Assembly (NCBI GenBank): GCA_039192515.1
Contig: JBCCXA010000026.1
Location: 1-47,878 of the forward strand
DNA length: 47,878 nucleotides
Reading direction: 5' to 3'
Source of the DNA: Verrucomicrobiota bacterium
Lineage (GTDB): Bacteria > Verrucomicrobiota > Verrucomicrobiia > Methylacidiphilales > JBCCWR01
Position numbers and translations under genes: made by a program. The notes below the pieces were generated by a model, which had not been told where the DNA came from, made no database searches, and saw only the letters and a list, made by a program, of their open reading frames with translations. This document shows positions 1 to 8,733 of the stretch, piece by piece. How positions within the stretch are numbered: position 1 is the first letter of the stretch; each line of letters starts with the position of its first letter.

Positions 1-336
1 CTGCAGGATAACTCGAGCTCCTCAGTTCTGACTACCAAGAATTTAGATCTAAGTGATTACACCGAACTGATCGTGGAATTTGATTACCAAGTGGAAGACT
101 TTGAAGAAGGGGAGGACTTTTGGCTGCAACTCTCCACCGATGGAGGCAAGACCTATGAGAGAGTGGTTACTTTTGTCAAGGATGTGGATTTCCTGGATGA
201 TGGAACAGTCTATCTCGAATCCCTGGTGATTAAGGGATATAAGTTGACCAAGAAAACGCGGATTCGATTCCGCTGTGATGCCAGCAATGATAAGGATGAT
301 CTCTTCCTGGATAACCTAGGCCTATGGGCCAAGTAG
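1..336 (+). CDS. C-terminal fragment of a secreted or surface protein, jelly-roll-like domain (5' end outside window)
   Basis: The reading frame is open from the first base to the stop at 334-336, so this is the last 111 residues of a gene that begins left of the window. A GTG at 73 is only an internal codon. The segment 'EDFWLQLSTDGGKTYERV' is typical of beta-sandwich modules in secreted bacterial proteins, where 'FWLQ(V/L)STDGG' strands precede an Asp-rich loop; here 'CDASNDKDDLFLDNLGL' closes the domain. I infer a carbohydrate- or matrix-binding beta-sandwich at the end of an extracellular enzyme. The catalytic part, if there is one, cannot be seen, so no function is assigned. It is convergent with the DoxX-like gene that follows. 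Confidence 0.7.
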   Translation: MQDNSSSSVLTTKNLDLSDYTELIVEFDYQVEDFEEGEDFWLQLSTDGGKTYERVVTFVKDVDFLDDGTVYLESLVIKGYKLTKKTRIRFRCDASNDKDDLFLDNLGLWAK

Positions 337-437
337 ATTAACTTTTCTTTCACCCCACAGCTACCCGCTTTCCTCACCCTCCGATTAAGCCGCCATTACC
401 TACTCAGTATTGATTAGCTGGCAAAGCTTGGGGCTTA

Positions 438-475
438 CCAAGATTTTTAATTCTCTAAGGCATCATGCGGGTTGA
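438..475 (-). repeat. Probable fragment of the dispersed inverted-repeat element (outer end only)
   Basis: Read on the minus strand from 475, this stretch gives CCCGCATGATGCC followed by TTAGAGAATTAAAAATCTTGG. It lines up with the outer end of the full-length copy at 15881-15928 and with the copy starting at 40121. The shared core is GATGC, then TAGAGA, then TTAAA, then ATCTTGG. No convincing opposite end was found in the rest of the 337-486 gap, so it is either a decayed copy or a chance partial match. Confidence 0.45.
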
Positions 476-486
476 ATATTGAGACA

Positions 487-846
487 TTACGTATTCATCT
501 TGCTTTCAAATATTCGAGAAACGATTAGGAGAATAAGGGCAACAGATGCAGGTAAATACTCTCCATCTCCTGCATTGATATGCGCAGATAGCGCTAATAG
601 AAAATTAAAAAAGAATCCGGCGTAGGCCCATTCTTTCAGTAATGGTGACTTTCTTGTTAAAATGGCAATGACTCCCAGAAGCTTCATCAGTGCCAATGGA
701 TATATGATATAACTGGGGTAGCCAAGTTTTGTAAAGGCTTCAAGAATTGTCTCATGTTGAATGATGTAGACTGAGGCACTCATAAGCATCAGTGCAGAGA
801 GTAAACCTGTAGAAATCCAGTAGATTATCTTGTTACTTTTTTTCAT
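487..846 (-). CDS. DoxX-like family small membrane protein
   Basis: This 119-residue integral membrane protein has four predicted hydrophobic segments at about 8-28, 45-62, 73-90 and 96-112. The segment 'KLGYPSYIIYPLALMKLLGVIAIL' before the second helix, the later 'EWAYAGFFFNF' and the overall length fit the DoxX-like (DoxX_2) family. Family members sit in the inner membrane, and their biochemical role is mostly unknown; some relatives take part in thiosulfate oxidation or redox stress, but nothing here supports either role. The ATG at 844-846 is preceded by no clear ribosome site. The gene stands alone, convergent with the gene fragment to its left and divergent from the glycosidase to its right. 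The family call is fairly secure and the role is unknown. Confidence 0.75.
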   Translation of the reverse strand: MKKSNKIIYWISTGLLSALMLMSASVYIIQHETILEAFTKLGYPSYIIYPLALMKLLGVIAILTRKSPLLKEWAYAGFFFNFLLALSAHINAGDGEYLPASVALILLIVSRIFESKMNT

Positions 847-1167
847 GGGTAGTTTAAGTATACTGTTGAGTGGTAGTTGTTATGTCTGTGCGGTTCTAGC
901 GCGCATTACTGCAAAGCCTCTCCAAGTGAAGCAATTCTGGTGTCTGTTGTCGATACAAAGAAAACTGATGGATGAACGAACTACTAAACAGGCCTACTAA
1001 CTAAATGGAAAGTATACTCTAGCTCTATGCCAGGCTGATATTATTTTTGCCACGCAGTTATTTACATCTACATGGCTTTTATATGGATTAGAACAACTAA
1101 GCTAGGTAGTCACTGCCCTCACAAGATTTAAATGGTAATTGCCTAAGTGTCGTGTATTAGTGAAAGC
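847..1167. other. Intergenic region between divergent genes, no gene seen
   Basis: About 320 bases separate the DoxX-like gene from the glycosidase and must hold both promoters. The only structure I see is the 9-mer AAGTATACT, present at 856-864 and again at 1010-1018. Its central eight bases are a palindrome. No tRNA, small ORF with a ribosome site or strong terminator was recognised. Confidence 0.4.
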
Positions 1168-2997
1168 ATGCTGTTACGACAACGTATTATATCGAGAAAT
1201 TTTCTTTCCAGTCTGCTTTTATCTATCGTATGTTTAGTTTCTGAGTCTGGTGTTTTGTTACAAGCAGATTCTCAAGTAGATGCTTCAACCATTCATGGCA
1301 AACTCATGTGTGGTTATCAGGCATGGTTTAGACATCCGGGAGATGGGTCTACCCCTAAGGGAGGAATCGAAAAGAATAGGGACAGGTGGGTTCACTGGTG
1401 CTCAAGGCAGAATCCAAGAAATATTACTGTCGAAATGTGGCCTGATATGTCGGAATACTCCAAGAAGTATGATACGGGTTTAAAATTTAATAACGGTGAG
1501 CCGGCTTATGTATTTTCAAGCTGGGATCCCGCAGTATTTGATCTCCATTTTCGCTGGATGAAGGAATACAATATCGATGGAGTCTATCAACAGCAGTTTA
1601 TTGGACAGTTATATGAAGAGCGCGATCTGCATATTCTGAAAAATGTCAAAAAGCACTGCGAAAAATACGGACGCGTTTTTGCCCTCGAATATGATGTAAG
1701 TGGTTCGGCAAAAAATCTACCTCTTGTCTTGAAAGATTGGGAGAGGATTGTTGAGGAGGGCTTCACGAAAAGTCCGTCTTATTTGCACCATAAAGGAAAA
1801 CCATTGTTGAGCATTTGGGGCTTTGGTTTTACGACGCGTCCCTACGAAGCTGATGTGGCCATTGATTTTATTAATAAACTGAAGAATCATCAAAATCCAG
1901 CATGTCGTCCGACATTGATTGGGGGTGTTCCTACGGCATGGAGAACATTAGATCGTGATTCTCGCTCCGATCCAAAGTGGGCCGAAGTGTATGCGATGTT
2001 TGATGTGATTTCCCCTTGGACAGTAGGTCGCTATGGTAATCAAGCACTGGCGGATAAGCATTTTAAGGAATATTGGGAACCAGACCTCAAGCACTTAAAA
2101 AAGGCTGGTGTCGAGTACCTACCTATTATTTTTCCAGGAAGCTGCATGGCTAATTTGAAATCTACCAAGGGGGAAAGTGTTCATAATAATTTTTCAAGAC
2201 AGGGGGGACACTTCATATGGCGTCAAGCTTACAATCTGATCAAAGGAGGAGCGAAGACTATTAAAATAGCCATGTTCGATGAAGTCGATGAGGCCACAGC
2301 TATTTTCAAAACAACGGTTACTCATGATGAGGTTCCTAATGTCAATCAGTTCCCCTTAGGAAAGCATCCGCCAGGTCTTTTTGTAACGATGCAAAGTGAT
2401 GGTTTTGATATTCAGAGTGACCATTATCTAAAAGTGGCAGGAGAAATTAATAAGTCCTTGGATAATCCCTCTACGCTCAGCGAAGTCCTTCCCTTAGAGG
2501 CTCCTTTGCTACGTGAGGCTACATCTAAACCAGATGCTTTGATAGCGATACGTCCGATCCGTAATACTAAGATAGGTGAGGCATTAAAAAATGGTAAAAC
2601 AGCCAGGATGGGCAAGCCACCGCACTCTTGGTACGAGCGTGCCTGGAAGGGCGAGAATCATGTCTGGAGGTTAGAGGAATCCCAAGCACTCCATCTGCAA
2701 ATAGGAGAGAGTTATGGCAACGCCGTAAAGAACCAGTTGACAGTGAAGGTCGACTTCTTTGCTGATGCTGGAGGTGTCCTGGGAATTGAATATTTAAAAA
2801 GCAATCAAAGCAGAACTAAGGTTGAAGAAGAGATAAACGGACTTAAAGGCGGTGAGCAATCCCTACAATTTGTATTGGATGGGATCACTTGCAAACGCCA
2901 ATTACCTGGCAAAACAGATTTGAGGATTTATCGCAAAGACGAAACTAAAAAGTTTGCTGCTGTAGATATCAAAACGCTCACTTTTATCAGAGATTAA
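1168..2997 (+). CDS. Secreted glycoside hydrolase, GH71/99-like
   Basis: A secreted protein of about 609 residues whose first two thirds match the GH71/99-like glycosidase group (often annotated as xylosidase/arabinosidase). Characterised GH99 enzymes are endo-alpha-mannosidases or mannanases, and GH71 enzymes are alpha-1,3-glucanases; the substrate here cannot be read from sequence. Diagnostic segments are 'HGKLMCGYQAWF' near the mature N-terminus, 'VFSSWDPAVFDLHFRWMKEY', 'IDGVYQQQF', 'LEYDVSG' and 'IKIAMFDEVDEATA'. Acidic residues in the last two are catalytic candidates by position only. The last 130 residues form a separate beta-rich segment. A GTG at 1147 is in frame, but ATG 1168 puts a basic start directly before the hydrophobic signal segment 'FLSSLLLSIVCLV', so I prefer it. 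No ribosome site is strong at either start. The gene appears to be monocistronic. Confidence 0.75.
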   Translation: MLLRQRIISRNFLSSLLLSIVCLVSESGVLLQADSQVDASTIHGKLMCGYQAWFRHPGDGSTPKGGIEKNRDRWVHWCSRQNPRNITVEMWPDMSEYSKKYDTGLKFNNGEPAYVFSSWDPAVFDLHFRWMKEYNIDGVYQQQFIGQLYEERDLHILKNVKKHCEKYGRVFALEYDVSGSAKNLPLVLKDWERIVEEGFTKSPSYLHHKGKPLLSIWGFGFTTRPYEADVAIDFINKLKNHQNPACRPTLIGGVPTAWRTLDRDSRSDPKWAEVYAMFDVISPWTVGRYGNQALADKHFKEYWEPDLKHLKKAGVEYLPIIFPGSCMANLKSTKGESVHNNFSRQGGHFIWRQAYNLIKGGAKTIKIAMFDEVDEATAIFKTTVTHDEVPNVNQFPLGKHPPGLFVTMQSDGFDIQSDHYLKVAGEINKSLDNPSTLSEVLPLEAPLLREATSKPDALIAIRPIRNTKIGEALKNGKTARMGKPPHSWYERAWKGENHVWRLEESQALHLQIGESYGNAVKNQLTVKVDFFADAGGVLGIEYLKSNQSRTKVEEEINGLKGGEQSLQFVLDGITCKRQLPGKTDLRIYRKDETKKFAAVDIKTLTFIRD

Positions 2998-3074
2998 GAG
3001 TACACCTATAGGTTATTTTGCCTAATTAGTTATTTAATTTGGCCGAATACTTAAGAAATTAGATTTATAGTCTT

Positions 3075-3107
3075 TTGTTTTGACGAAGATCTTTAGGATC
3101 AAAACAA
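3075..3107. promoter_or_regulatory. Inverted repeat upstream of the response-regulator operon
   Basis: TTGTTTTGA at 3075-3083 is repeated as its exact reverse complement TCAAAACAA at 3099-3107. The 15-base spacer itself contains two GATC words. It lies about 45-80 bases before the first response regulator and about 80 bases after the glycosidase stop. There is no T-run after it, so an operator or a stem-loop seems likelier than an intrinsic terminator. A second small inverted repeat, ACTCA/TGAGT at 3139-3152, directly abuts the start codon at 3154. Confidence 0.35.
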
Positions 3108-3153
3108 GATCTATGTGTTTAGATTTCTATTCCTTGATACTCAGATTTGAGTC

Positions 3154-4350
3154 ATGAAGAAAAAAATACTTTTTGTTGATGATGAGCAGTTTGTTCTAGA
3201 TGGCATGAAGCGCTCTATGCGCAAGATGCGGGGTCAGTGGGAGACTGACTTTGCAAATTCTGGTCACGCAGCGCTAGAAAAAATATCAAGCAGTCATTAC
3301 GACATTATTGTCTCCGATATGCGTATGCCTAAAATGAATGGAGCGCAATTATTACAAGAAGTTAAGCGTCGTGATCCGCAAACCATCCGCTTTATGTTAT
3401 CAGGTTATTCTGACCAGGATCTGATTTTGCAATCACTCAATGCTACGCATCAGTTTTTAAATAAGCCTTGTAATCCAACCCACTTGATGGAAGCGATGGC
3501 AAGAGCAGAAGATATAGAGCAATTTCTAGGTAACAAGGAACTTGAAAGCCTATTAAAGGGAATGAACCGAGTTCCTTCTATTCCGTCTCTCTATAGAGCG
3601 GTAAATGAAAAACTAGATGAGCCTTCCTGCGACTTGCAGGAGATTGCGGAGTTAATCAAACAGGATCCTGGCAGCACTGCCAAAATACTCAGCATTGTTA
3701 ATTCGGCATTTTTTGGCAATCCACAAAAAATGGTTGATCCATTAGAAGCTATTCAGTATCTGGGATTAGAAATCGTCAAATCACTTTTGTTATCTAGTCA
3801 AATTTTTTCTCAATTCGAAGAAGTAGAAAAAAGAGGTTTCCCTATTGATAGCTTATGTAACCAGAGTCTTAAAACGGCTCATTTAGCTTCCAAGATAGCA
3901 GCATTTGAAAAAGCAGAGAAGAAGACAATAGATGAAGCATTCACTGGAGGTTTACTACATGACATAGGGCAATTGATATTATATTTCAATTTTCCTGATA
4001 CTTATAATGAGATCTTCGAAAAGACTAAAAATGGTCAAGTAAGTCTCTCAGATTTAGAAGAGGAATTAATTGGATCTAGTCATGCTGAAGTAGGCTCGTT
4101 TCTCTTAGGTCTTTGGGGGCTTCCACTACCAATTATTGACGCAATTCGTATGCATCATTCTCCTAATTTATCCTCAGACTTAAAATTTAGTGCTCTTACA
4201 GCAGTTCATGTTGCAAGCGCTGAAATGAAAGAAGAATCTCTCAAGACAACTGAAGATAAGGTGGATCTAGAATATCTTAAAAAATTAGGCCTTGATGACC
4301 ATCTTCCAGACTGGATTGAACTAATCAATAACAACCAAGGTGATTTCTAA
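3154..4350 (+). CDS. Response regulator with HDOD output domain (REC-HDOD)
   Basis: A 398-residue two-domain signalling protein. Residues 1-120 form a receiver with the acidic pair D9-D10, phospho-acceptor D55 ('SDMRMP') and conserved K104 ('LNKPC'). Residues about 130-330 form an HDOD domain, with 'LIKQDPGSTAKILSIVNSAFF', 'AIQYLGLEIVKSLLL', 'GLLHDIGQLIL' and 'AIRMHHSP' as its landmarks. HDOD domains resemble HD phosphohydrolases but are usually non-enzymatic and act through protein contacts in signalling. There is no DNA-binding domain. It is the first gene of a tight three-gene operon, and its stop TAA shares one base with the ATG of the next gene. Its cognate kinase is not fixed by sequence; the convergent histidine kinase at 6800-8704 is the nearest candidate. 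Confidence 0.88.
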   Translation: MKKKILFVDDEQFVLDGMKRSMRKMRGQWETDFANSGHAALEKISSSHYDIIVSDMRMPKMNGAQLLQEVKRRDPQTIRFMLSGYSDQDLILQSLNATHQFLNKPCNPTHLMEAMARAEDIEQFLGNKELESLLKGMNRVPSIPSLYRAVNEKLDEPSCDLQEIAELIKQDPGSTAKILSIVNSAFFGNPQKMVDPLEAIQYLGLEIVKSLLLSSQIFSQFEEVEKRGFPIDSLCNQSLKTAHLASKIAAFEKAEKKTIDEAFTGGLLHDIGQLILYFNFPDTYNEIFEKTKNGQVSLSDLEEELIGSSHAEVGSFLLGLWGLPLPIIDAIRMHHSPNLSSDLKFSALTAVHVASAEMKEESLKTTEDKVDLEYLKKLGLDDHLPDWIELINNNQGDF

Positions 4351-5525
4351 TGGATACAAAGATTCTATGTGTTGATGATGAGGAGAACGTGGTCCTTGGA
4401 TATCGCAGAAGCCTGAGAAAGTCCTTTAAAATTATTACAGCCACGAGTGGGGTTGAAGCTTTAGAAAAGCTAAAAAATGACGGACCTTATGCTGTTATTG
4501 TCTCAGATATGCAGATGCCCTCCATGACCGGAGTTGAGTTATTAGCTCAATCAATGGAAATAGTTCCTGACACAGTTCGTATTATGCTGACTGGTAATGC
4601 CGATCAAAAAACTGCAATTGATGCAGTTAACGATGGTAATATTTTTCAATTTTTAAATAAGCCATGTAGCTCTGAGGTCCTAGAGAAAGCTATTTCTAGA
4701 GGAGTACGCCAATATAAGTTAGTAACAGCTGAGAAGGAGCTTTTAGAAAATACCTTAAACGGAAGCATCAAGACGTTGCTAGATATTTTGTCAATGATGG
4801 ATCAAAAGGCGTTTAGTCGTTCGCAACAGCTCAAGAAAATGGTTCAACGCTTTTGCACTTGTTTCGATGTTCAAGAAGTTTGGGAGTTAGAGCTTGCAGC
4901 GATGTTAAGTGATATAGGAAAAATTACTATACCACCCCTTGTTTTACAAAAAATCCAAGATCACCAAGTGCTTACGGATGAAGAAAAAAAGATATATGAA
5001 AAAGTTCCCGAGTTAAGTCATAATCTTATCTCTAATATTCCTCGCCTAGAGGACGTTGCAGAAATTATTTTTTACCAGAACAAGAATTATGACGGCTCAG
5101 GATTTCCTTTGAATAATAAAAAGGGTGAAGATATACCCGTAGGCGCTCGCATTTTAAAGATTCTTTCTGAGCTAGTCTATTTAGAGTCAAGAGGCATAGA
5201 TAAATTCTCTGCTATTGAGGAAATGCAGAAGAGGCAAGGTGTATATGATATTCAAATCTTAACAGCTGCTGCGGCCGGTTTTGAAGAGGTGGAAGATGAG
5301 GAATACACGGTCCAAGAGATTACGTGCATCAAAGACTTCTCTCCAGGTCAGATATTACTAGGAGATATCAGTGACCAACAAGGCACTATGATTTTATCAA
5401 ATGGTAATGAATTGACCTCAATGCATATTCAGAAGATTAAGAATTTTTCAGAAATTACCAAAATAGTATTTCCCATTACAGTGCGTGTACCGAATTATTC
5501 AATAAAAGTTCTTCAGAAAGGATAA
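4350..5525 (+). CDS. Response regulator with degenerate HD-GYP domain
   Basis: A 391-residue protein with a receiver at 1-120 (D9-D10, phospho-acceptor D53 in 'SDMQMP', 'LNKPC') and an HD-GYP-type output at about 140-310. HD-GYP domains normally hydrolyse cyclic di-GMP and need an HD metal pair, an HHE-type motif and a GYP-like loop. Here the HD position reads 'LSDIGK', so the metal-binding His is replaced, and the usual 'HHE' reads 'YQNKNYDGSGFP', keeping only the 'DGSGFP' loop. I infer loss of phosphodiesterase activity with the fold, and perhaps ligand or partner binding, retained. The last 80 residues are an extra segment ('QILLGDISDQQGTMIL') also present in the next gene. Start ATG overlaps the previous stop (TAATG), with AAGG about 10 bases upstream, which suggests translational coupling. 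Confidence 0.85.
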   Translation: MDTKILCVDDEENVVLGYRRSLRKSFKIITATSGVEALEKLKNDGPYAVIVSDMQMPSMTGVELLAQSMEIVPDTVRIMLTGNADQKTAIDAVNDGNIFQFLNKPCSSEVLEKAISRGVRQYKLVTAEKELLENTLNGSIKTLLDILSMMDQKAFSRSQQLKKMVQRFCTCFDVQEVWELELAAMLSDIGKITIPPLVLQKIQDHQVLTDEEKKIYEKVPELSHNLISNIPRLEDVAEIIFYQNKNYDGSGFPLNNKKGEDIPVGARILKILSELVYLESRGIDKFSAIEEMQKRQGVYDIQILTAAAAGFEEVEDEEYTVQEITCIKDFSPGQILLGDISDQQGTMILSNGNELTSMHIQKIKNFSEITKIVFPITVRVPNYSIKVLQKG

Positions 5526-5530
5526 AACTC

Positions 5531-6745
5531 ATGGCCTCTTCAAAACAAATGCTTGAGAATATTTCGAAAGATACAATCACATCACCAACGTATAATTTTT
5601 GCCAAGAGAAGGTTTTATTCGTGGATGACGATGCCAAAATTCTCTCAACTATGAAAAGGCAATTTCGCTCTGCCTTTATTATTGATACAGCAGAATCTGG
5701 AGCAGCAGGCTTAGAGTTGCTTAATAATGGTGAAGAATATGCAGTCATTGTAGCCGATATGAAGATGCCATATATGGATGGTGTTGAGTTTCTAAAGAAG
5801 GCCAAAGTAGCTTCTCATGATTCTATTCGAATCATGCTCACCGGTAATGCAGATCAAAAAACAGCTATAGATGCAGTTAATCAAGGACAGATATATCAAT
5901 TTCTAAATAAGCCTTGCGATAAAGATGTCTTAGAAATGACAATCAAGTCTGCCATAAAATATTACTGGCTATCCCAAGCAGAGCGTGAGTTATTTGAAAA
6001 GACACTTCATGGTAGCGTAAAAATTATGACAGAGCTTCTCTCCATGACACGGCCTCAGCTTTTTAAGCATGCGATTAAACTTCAGGATCTAGCTGAAGAT
6101 TTTGGTAAACACATGGAAGCAGAAAAGCCTTGGGTGATGAAATTAGCAATCATGCTCTCACAAATAGGCTTTATGACCATAACGGATGAATTGGCAGGTC
6201 GAGTTAGAGCAAATAGGAGCTTTACTGCAAAAGAGGAGGAAATTGTTTCAAAGATACCCCTAAACACTGCAACACTCTTATCCCAAATCCCCCATTTAGG
6301 AGAAGTCGCTTATGTTGTTTCTCACTTAGATACTCAATTTAATGGGTTCAATTCACCGGATCGTAGCGAGGGTGATGATATTCCCAAAGCTTCAAGAATT
6401 ATAAAAATTCTCTCAGATTACCTCAATTTACAATCACATGGTCAAAGTAAACAACAGGCTCTTGAAACGATGTTTCAACGCAAGGGATGGTACGATCCTT
6501 CAATTTTATTTTCTTTCAAGAGCTGGCTTTTAGAACACCAGGTGTCTGCAACTAAGAAAAAGGCGGTATCTCTCAATGAACTCAAAATTGGTGATATTAT
6601 TATGCAGGACATAGTAAGTCCTAATGGAAATTGTTTGCTAGATGCCTATGAAAGAATAACGGCTATCAGGCTTCAGCAACTACACAATCTGAGTGAACTG
6701 ATAGGTTTAGTAGAACCCGTTTACATTGAAGATTATAGCGAATGA
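5531..6745 (+). CDS. Response regulator with strongly degenerate HD-GYP domain
   Basis: A 404-residue paralogue of the preceding gene, with a 25-residue N-terminal extension before the receiver. The receiver is intact: D32-D33-D34, phospho-acceptor D76 ('ADMKMP') and 'LNKPC'. It shares the near-identical 'RIMLTGNADQKTAIDAVN' with its neighbour. The HD-GYP part is eroded further: the HD site reads 'LSQIGFMTI' and the GYP loop reads 'FNGFNSPDRSEGDDIP', so neither the metal ligands nor the GYP signature remains. The C-terminal segment ('LNELKIGDIIMQDIVSPNG') matches that of the previous protein. AAAGGA at 5517-5522 is a good ribosome site, 8 bases before the ATG. I infer a tandem duplication followed by loss of catalysis. 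The output is probably protein-protein contact and is otherwise unknown. Confidence 0.82.
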   Translation: MASSKQMLENISKDTITSPTYNFCQEKVLFVDDDAKILSTMKRQFRSAFIIDTAESGAAGLELLNNGEEYAVIVADMKMPYMDGVEFLKKAKVASHDSIRIMLTGNADQKTAIDAVNQGQIYQFLNKPCDKDVLEMTIKSAIKYYWLSQAERELFEKTLHGSVKIMTELLSMTRPQLFKHAIKLQDLAEDFGKHMEAEKPWVMKLAIMLSQIGFMTITDELAGRVRANRSFTAKEEEIVSKIPLNTATLLSQIPHLGEVAYVVSHLDTQFNGFNSPDRSEGDDIPKASRIIKILSDYLNLQSHGQSKQQALETMFQRKGWYDPSILFSFKSWLLEHQVSATKKKAVSLNELKIGDIIMQDIVSPNGNCLLDAYERITAIRLQQLHNLSELIGLVEPVYIEDYSE

Positions 6746-6799
6746 TTTTATAGGCTGAATCACAATCCGTCTGAAAAAATCTGATAATCGACAGACTGA

Positions 6800-8704
6800 T
6801 CATACGCTCATGGGCATATGAATAGAGAAAGTGGTACTTTTTCCTTCCTCGCAAGTAAAACTAAGTTTACCTTCATGCTTTTCAGTGATAATAGAGTGAC
6901 AAATAGATAAACCTTGGCCCGTTCCTTTACCAACTTCTTTGGTAGTAAAAAAGGGATCAAAAATTTTGCTTTGAATATCTTTGGGAATGCCTCCTCCAGT
7001 ATCTTTAATCCAGATGAGGACTTCCTTATCTAAAGCTTTAGTGCCTACTTCGATAGTTCCTTTTTGGCCTTCTTCCATTTTTTCTTCAATCGCCTGAGCA
7101 GCATTCACAACCAAATTTAAAATGACCTGGTTAAATTCGTCAGGGAAGCAAAAAACATGAGGACATTGGTTATCGAATTGTGTCTCAAGGTCGGCAACAT
7201 ATTTCCATTCATTTCGACTAACCATAAGAGTGCTATCGATAGAGCGGTTTAAATCTATTTTAGCCTTTTCGCTGGAGCCAGGATGGGAAAAGTCTTTCAT
7301 GGCACTCACTATTTTCGTGACACGTGTGATGCCATCCTTTGCATGTTTGAGTGAGAGTGGTGCTTCTTCTCTCAAGAAGTCTATGTCTCCATCTTCCTTA
7401 AACTGAGAAACTTGTTCTTTTAAACCCCTTTCTGGGGCGTCCCTATCAATTTTTTGGATGACCTTGTCATAGCTTGTTATGAGATTATCAAACCCTTCAA
7501 TCACTTCTGTTAAAAAATTTAGGTTATCACTTATATATTGTGAAGGTGTGTTTATTTCGTGTGCAATACCCGCTGCTAATTGACCAATGGACTCCATTTT
7601 TTGAGCATGCAGTAATTGGACCTCCATTTTGTCCCTTTCCTCCTCAGCTTCTTTTCTTTGGGTAATATCGATAAAAGTTAGCACACGGCCTCTATAATGG
7701 GTATCTGTTCCCGCTACAGGTGATACCTGCATATTGACCCAAATGATCTTATTCTCAAAGGTCTTGAGTCGAAATTCGTGAGTGAATCCTTCACCAGATG
7801 CCAATGCTCTGTCCCAAAGCTGGATAGTTTCTTGGTGTTCTCTTTCGTGAATAAGAGCATGCCAATTTAGATAATCAGCAAATTGATCCTTTGAATATTC
7901 TACCAGTTTGATCCACTGTTCATTCCCGTAGTTAGAACACCCATTGGCATCGGTCCTTAAAATACCTACGGGTGATTTTTCGCTGAGAAAACGAAATTGC
8001 TCCTGACTTGCTTGTAGCTGACTTGTTCTTTGTTCAACTTTTCGTTCAATATTCTGCCGAGATATTTTTAGCTCTTTAGTCATTTTTGAAAAGTTATCGA
8101 TTAATGCACCTACTTCATCTTTTCGTGTTTTTGGTAGTGGTGTGTCAAAGCGGCCGTCAGCTACTTCTTTACTGGCCATGGATAAGGCTTGCATGGGTTT
8201 GAGAAGAAAATATTCCAGGGCGAGCCCAATCAGTACACCAAAAAAGGCAACACTGAGCAGAATAAAAAATTGAAGTTCTCTGAGATAGATTTTTAGATTG
8301 GAAAGAGCTGAAGTGAAATCATAGACCAGATCCAATTGTCCTAATATAATATCTTGATGATAGATTTTTTGACTTAGGATTTGGATGACATCACTTTCAT
8401 TAGGCAGTGGTTTTTCCTCCAGTGGGTATAGCACCATTCCTTCGGGATTGACTAATCTCAAATAGATCCAATCAGGATTTTGTTTTTGAACATTCCCAAG
8501 GTTATCGTAAATATTTGACAGTTTTTGTTCTGCCAAAAGTGGGAAAATTCCTTCAGCTACGCTTAACAAATTCTTTTCTAGATGTATACGGTTTTGCTGA
8601 ATGTAGTCTATATTGAGTTTGGGTAACCAAAAGTAAGAAAAGTAGTAGGTAAAGCCAGCTCCTAATATGATAAGGGAAATATAGAGCTTTAGTCTAATAT
8701 TCAT
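6800..8704 (-). CDS. Membrane sensor histidine kinase (TM-sensor-TM-HAMP-PAS-HisKA-HATPase)
   Basis: A 634-residue hybrid-free sensor kinase. The order is: transmembrane helix at about 8-28, a short extracytoplasmic sensor region, a second helix at about 140-165 ('FFILLSVAFFGVLIGLALEYFLL' region), HAMP to about 215, a PAS domain with PAC-like end at about 235-355 ('LTFIDITQRKEAEEE'), and a dimerisation box with phospho-acceptor His near residue 381 ('AAGIAHEINTP'). The ATPase has the N box ('ILNLVVNAAQAI'), the G1 box ('DTGGGIP') and the G2 box ('GKGTGQGLSI'). All catalytic motifs look intact. It lies 29 bases after the PhnD-like binding protein, which probably delivers the ligand signal to its periplasmic part. 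It has no receiver of its own. Its 3' end faces the three response regulators 54 bases away. Confidence 0.9.
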   Translation of the reverse strand: MNIRLKLYISLIILGAGFTYYFSYFWLPKLNIDYIQQNRIHLEKNLLSVAEGIFPLLAEQKLSNIYDNLGNVQKQNPDWIYLRLVNPEGMVLYPLEEKPLPNESDVIQILSQKIYHQDIILGQLDLVYDFTSALSNLKIYLRELQFFILLSVAFFGVLIGLALEYFLLKPMQALSMASKEVADGRFDTPLPKTRKDEVGALIDNFSKMTKELKISRQNIERKVEQRTSQLQASQEQFRFLSEKSPVGILRTDANGCSNYGNEQWIKLVEYSKDQFADYLNWHALIHEREHQETIQLWDRALASGEGFTHEFRLKTFENKIIWVNMQVSPVAGTDTHYRGRVLTFIDITQRKEAEEERDKMEVQLLHAQKMESIGQLAAGIAHEINTPSQYISDNLNFLTEVIEGFDNLITSYDKVIQKIDRDAPERGLKEQVSQFKEDGDIDFLREEAPLSLKHAKDGITRVTKIVSAMKDFSHPGSSEKAKIDLNRSIDSTLMVSRNEWKYVADLETQFDNQCPHVFCFPDEFNQVILNLVVNAAQAIEEKMEEGQKGTIEVGTKALDKEVLIWIKDTGGGIPKDIQSKIFDPFFTTKEVGKGTGQGLSICHSIITEKHEGKLSFTCEEGKSTTFSIHMPMSV

Positions 8705-8733
8705 TGATGAAGATTCGCGGTATTAAGCATTCC

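Noticed and set aside
856..1018. The 9-mer AAGTATACT at 856 and 1010 as a possible operator pair
   Set aside because: Short, AT-rich and self-complementary; two occurrences 150 bases apart can be chance.
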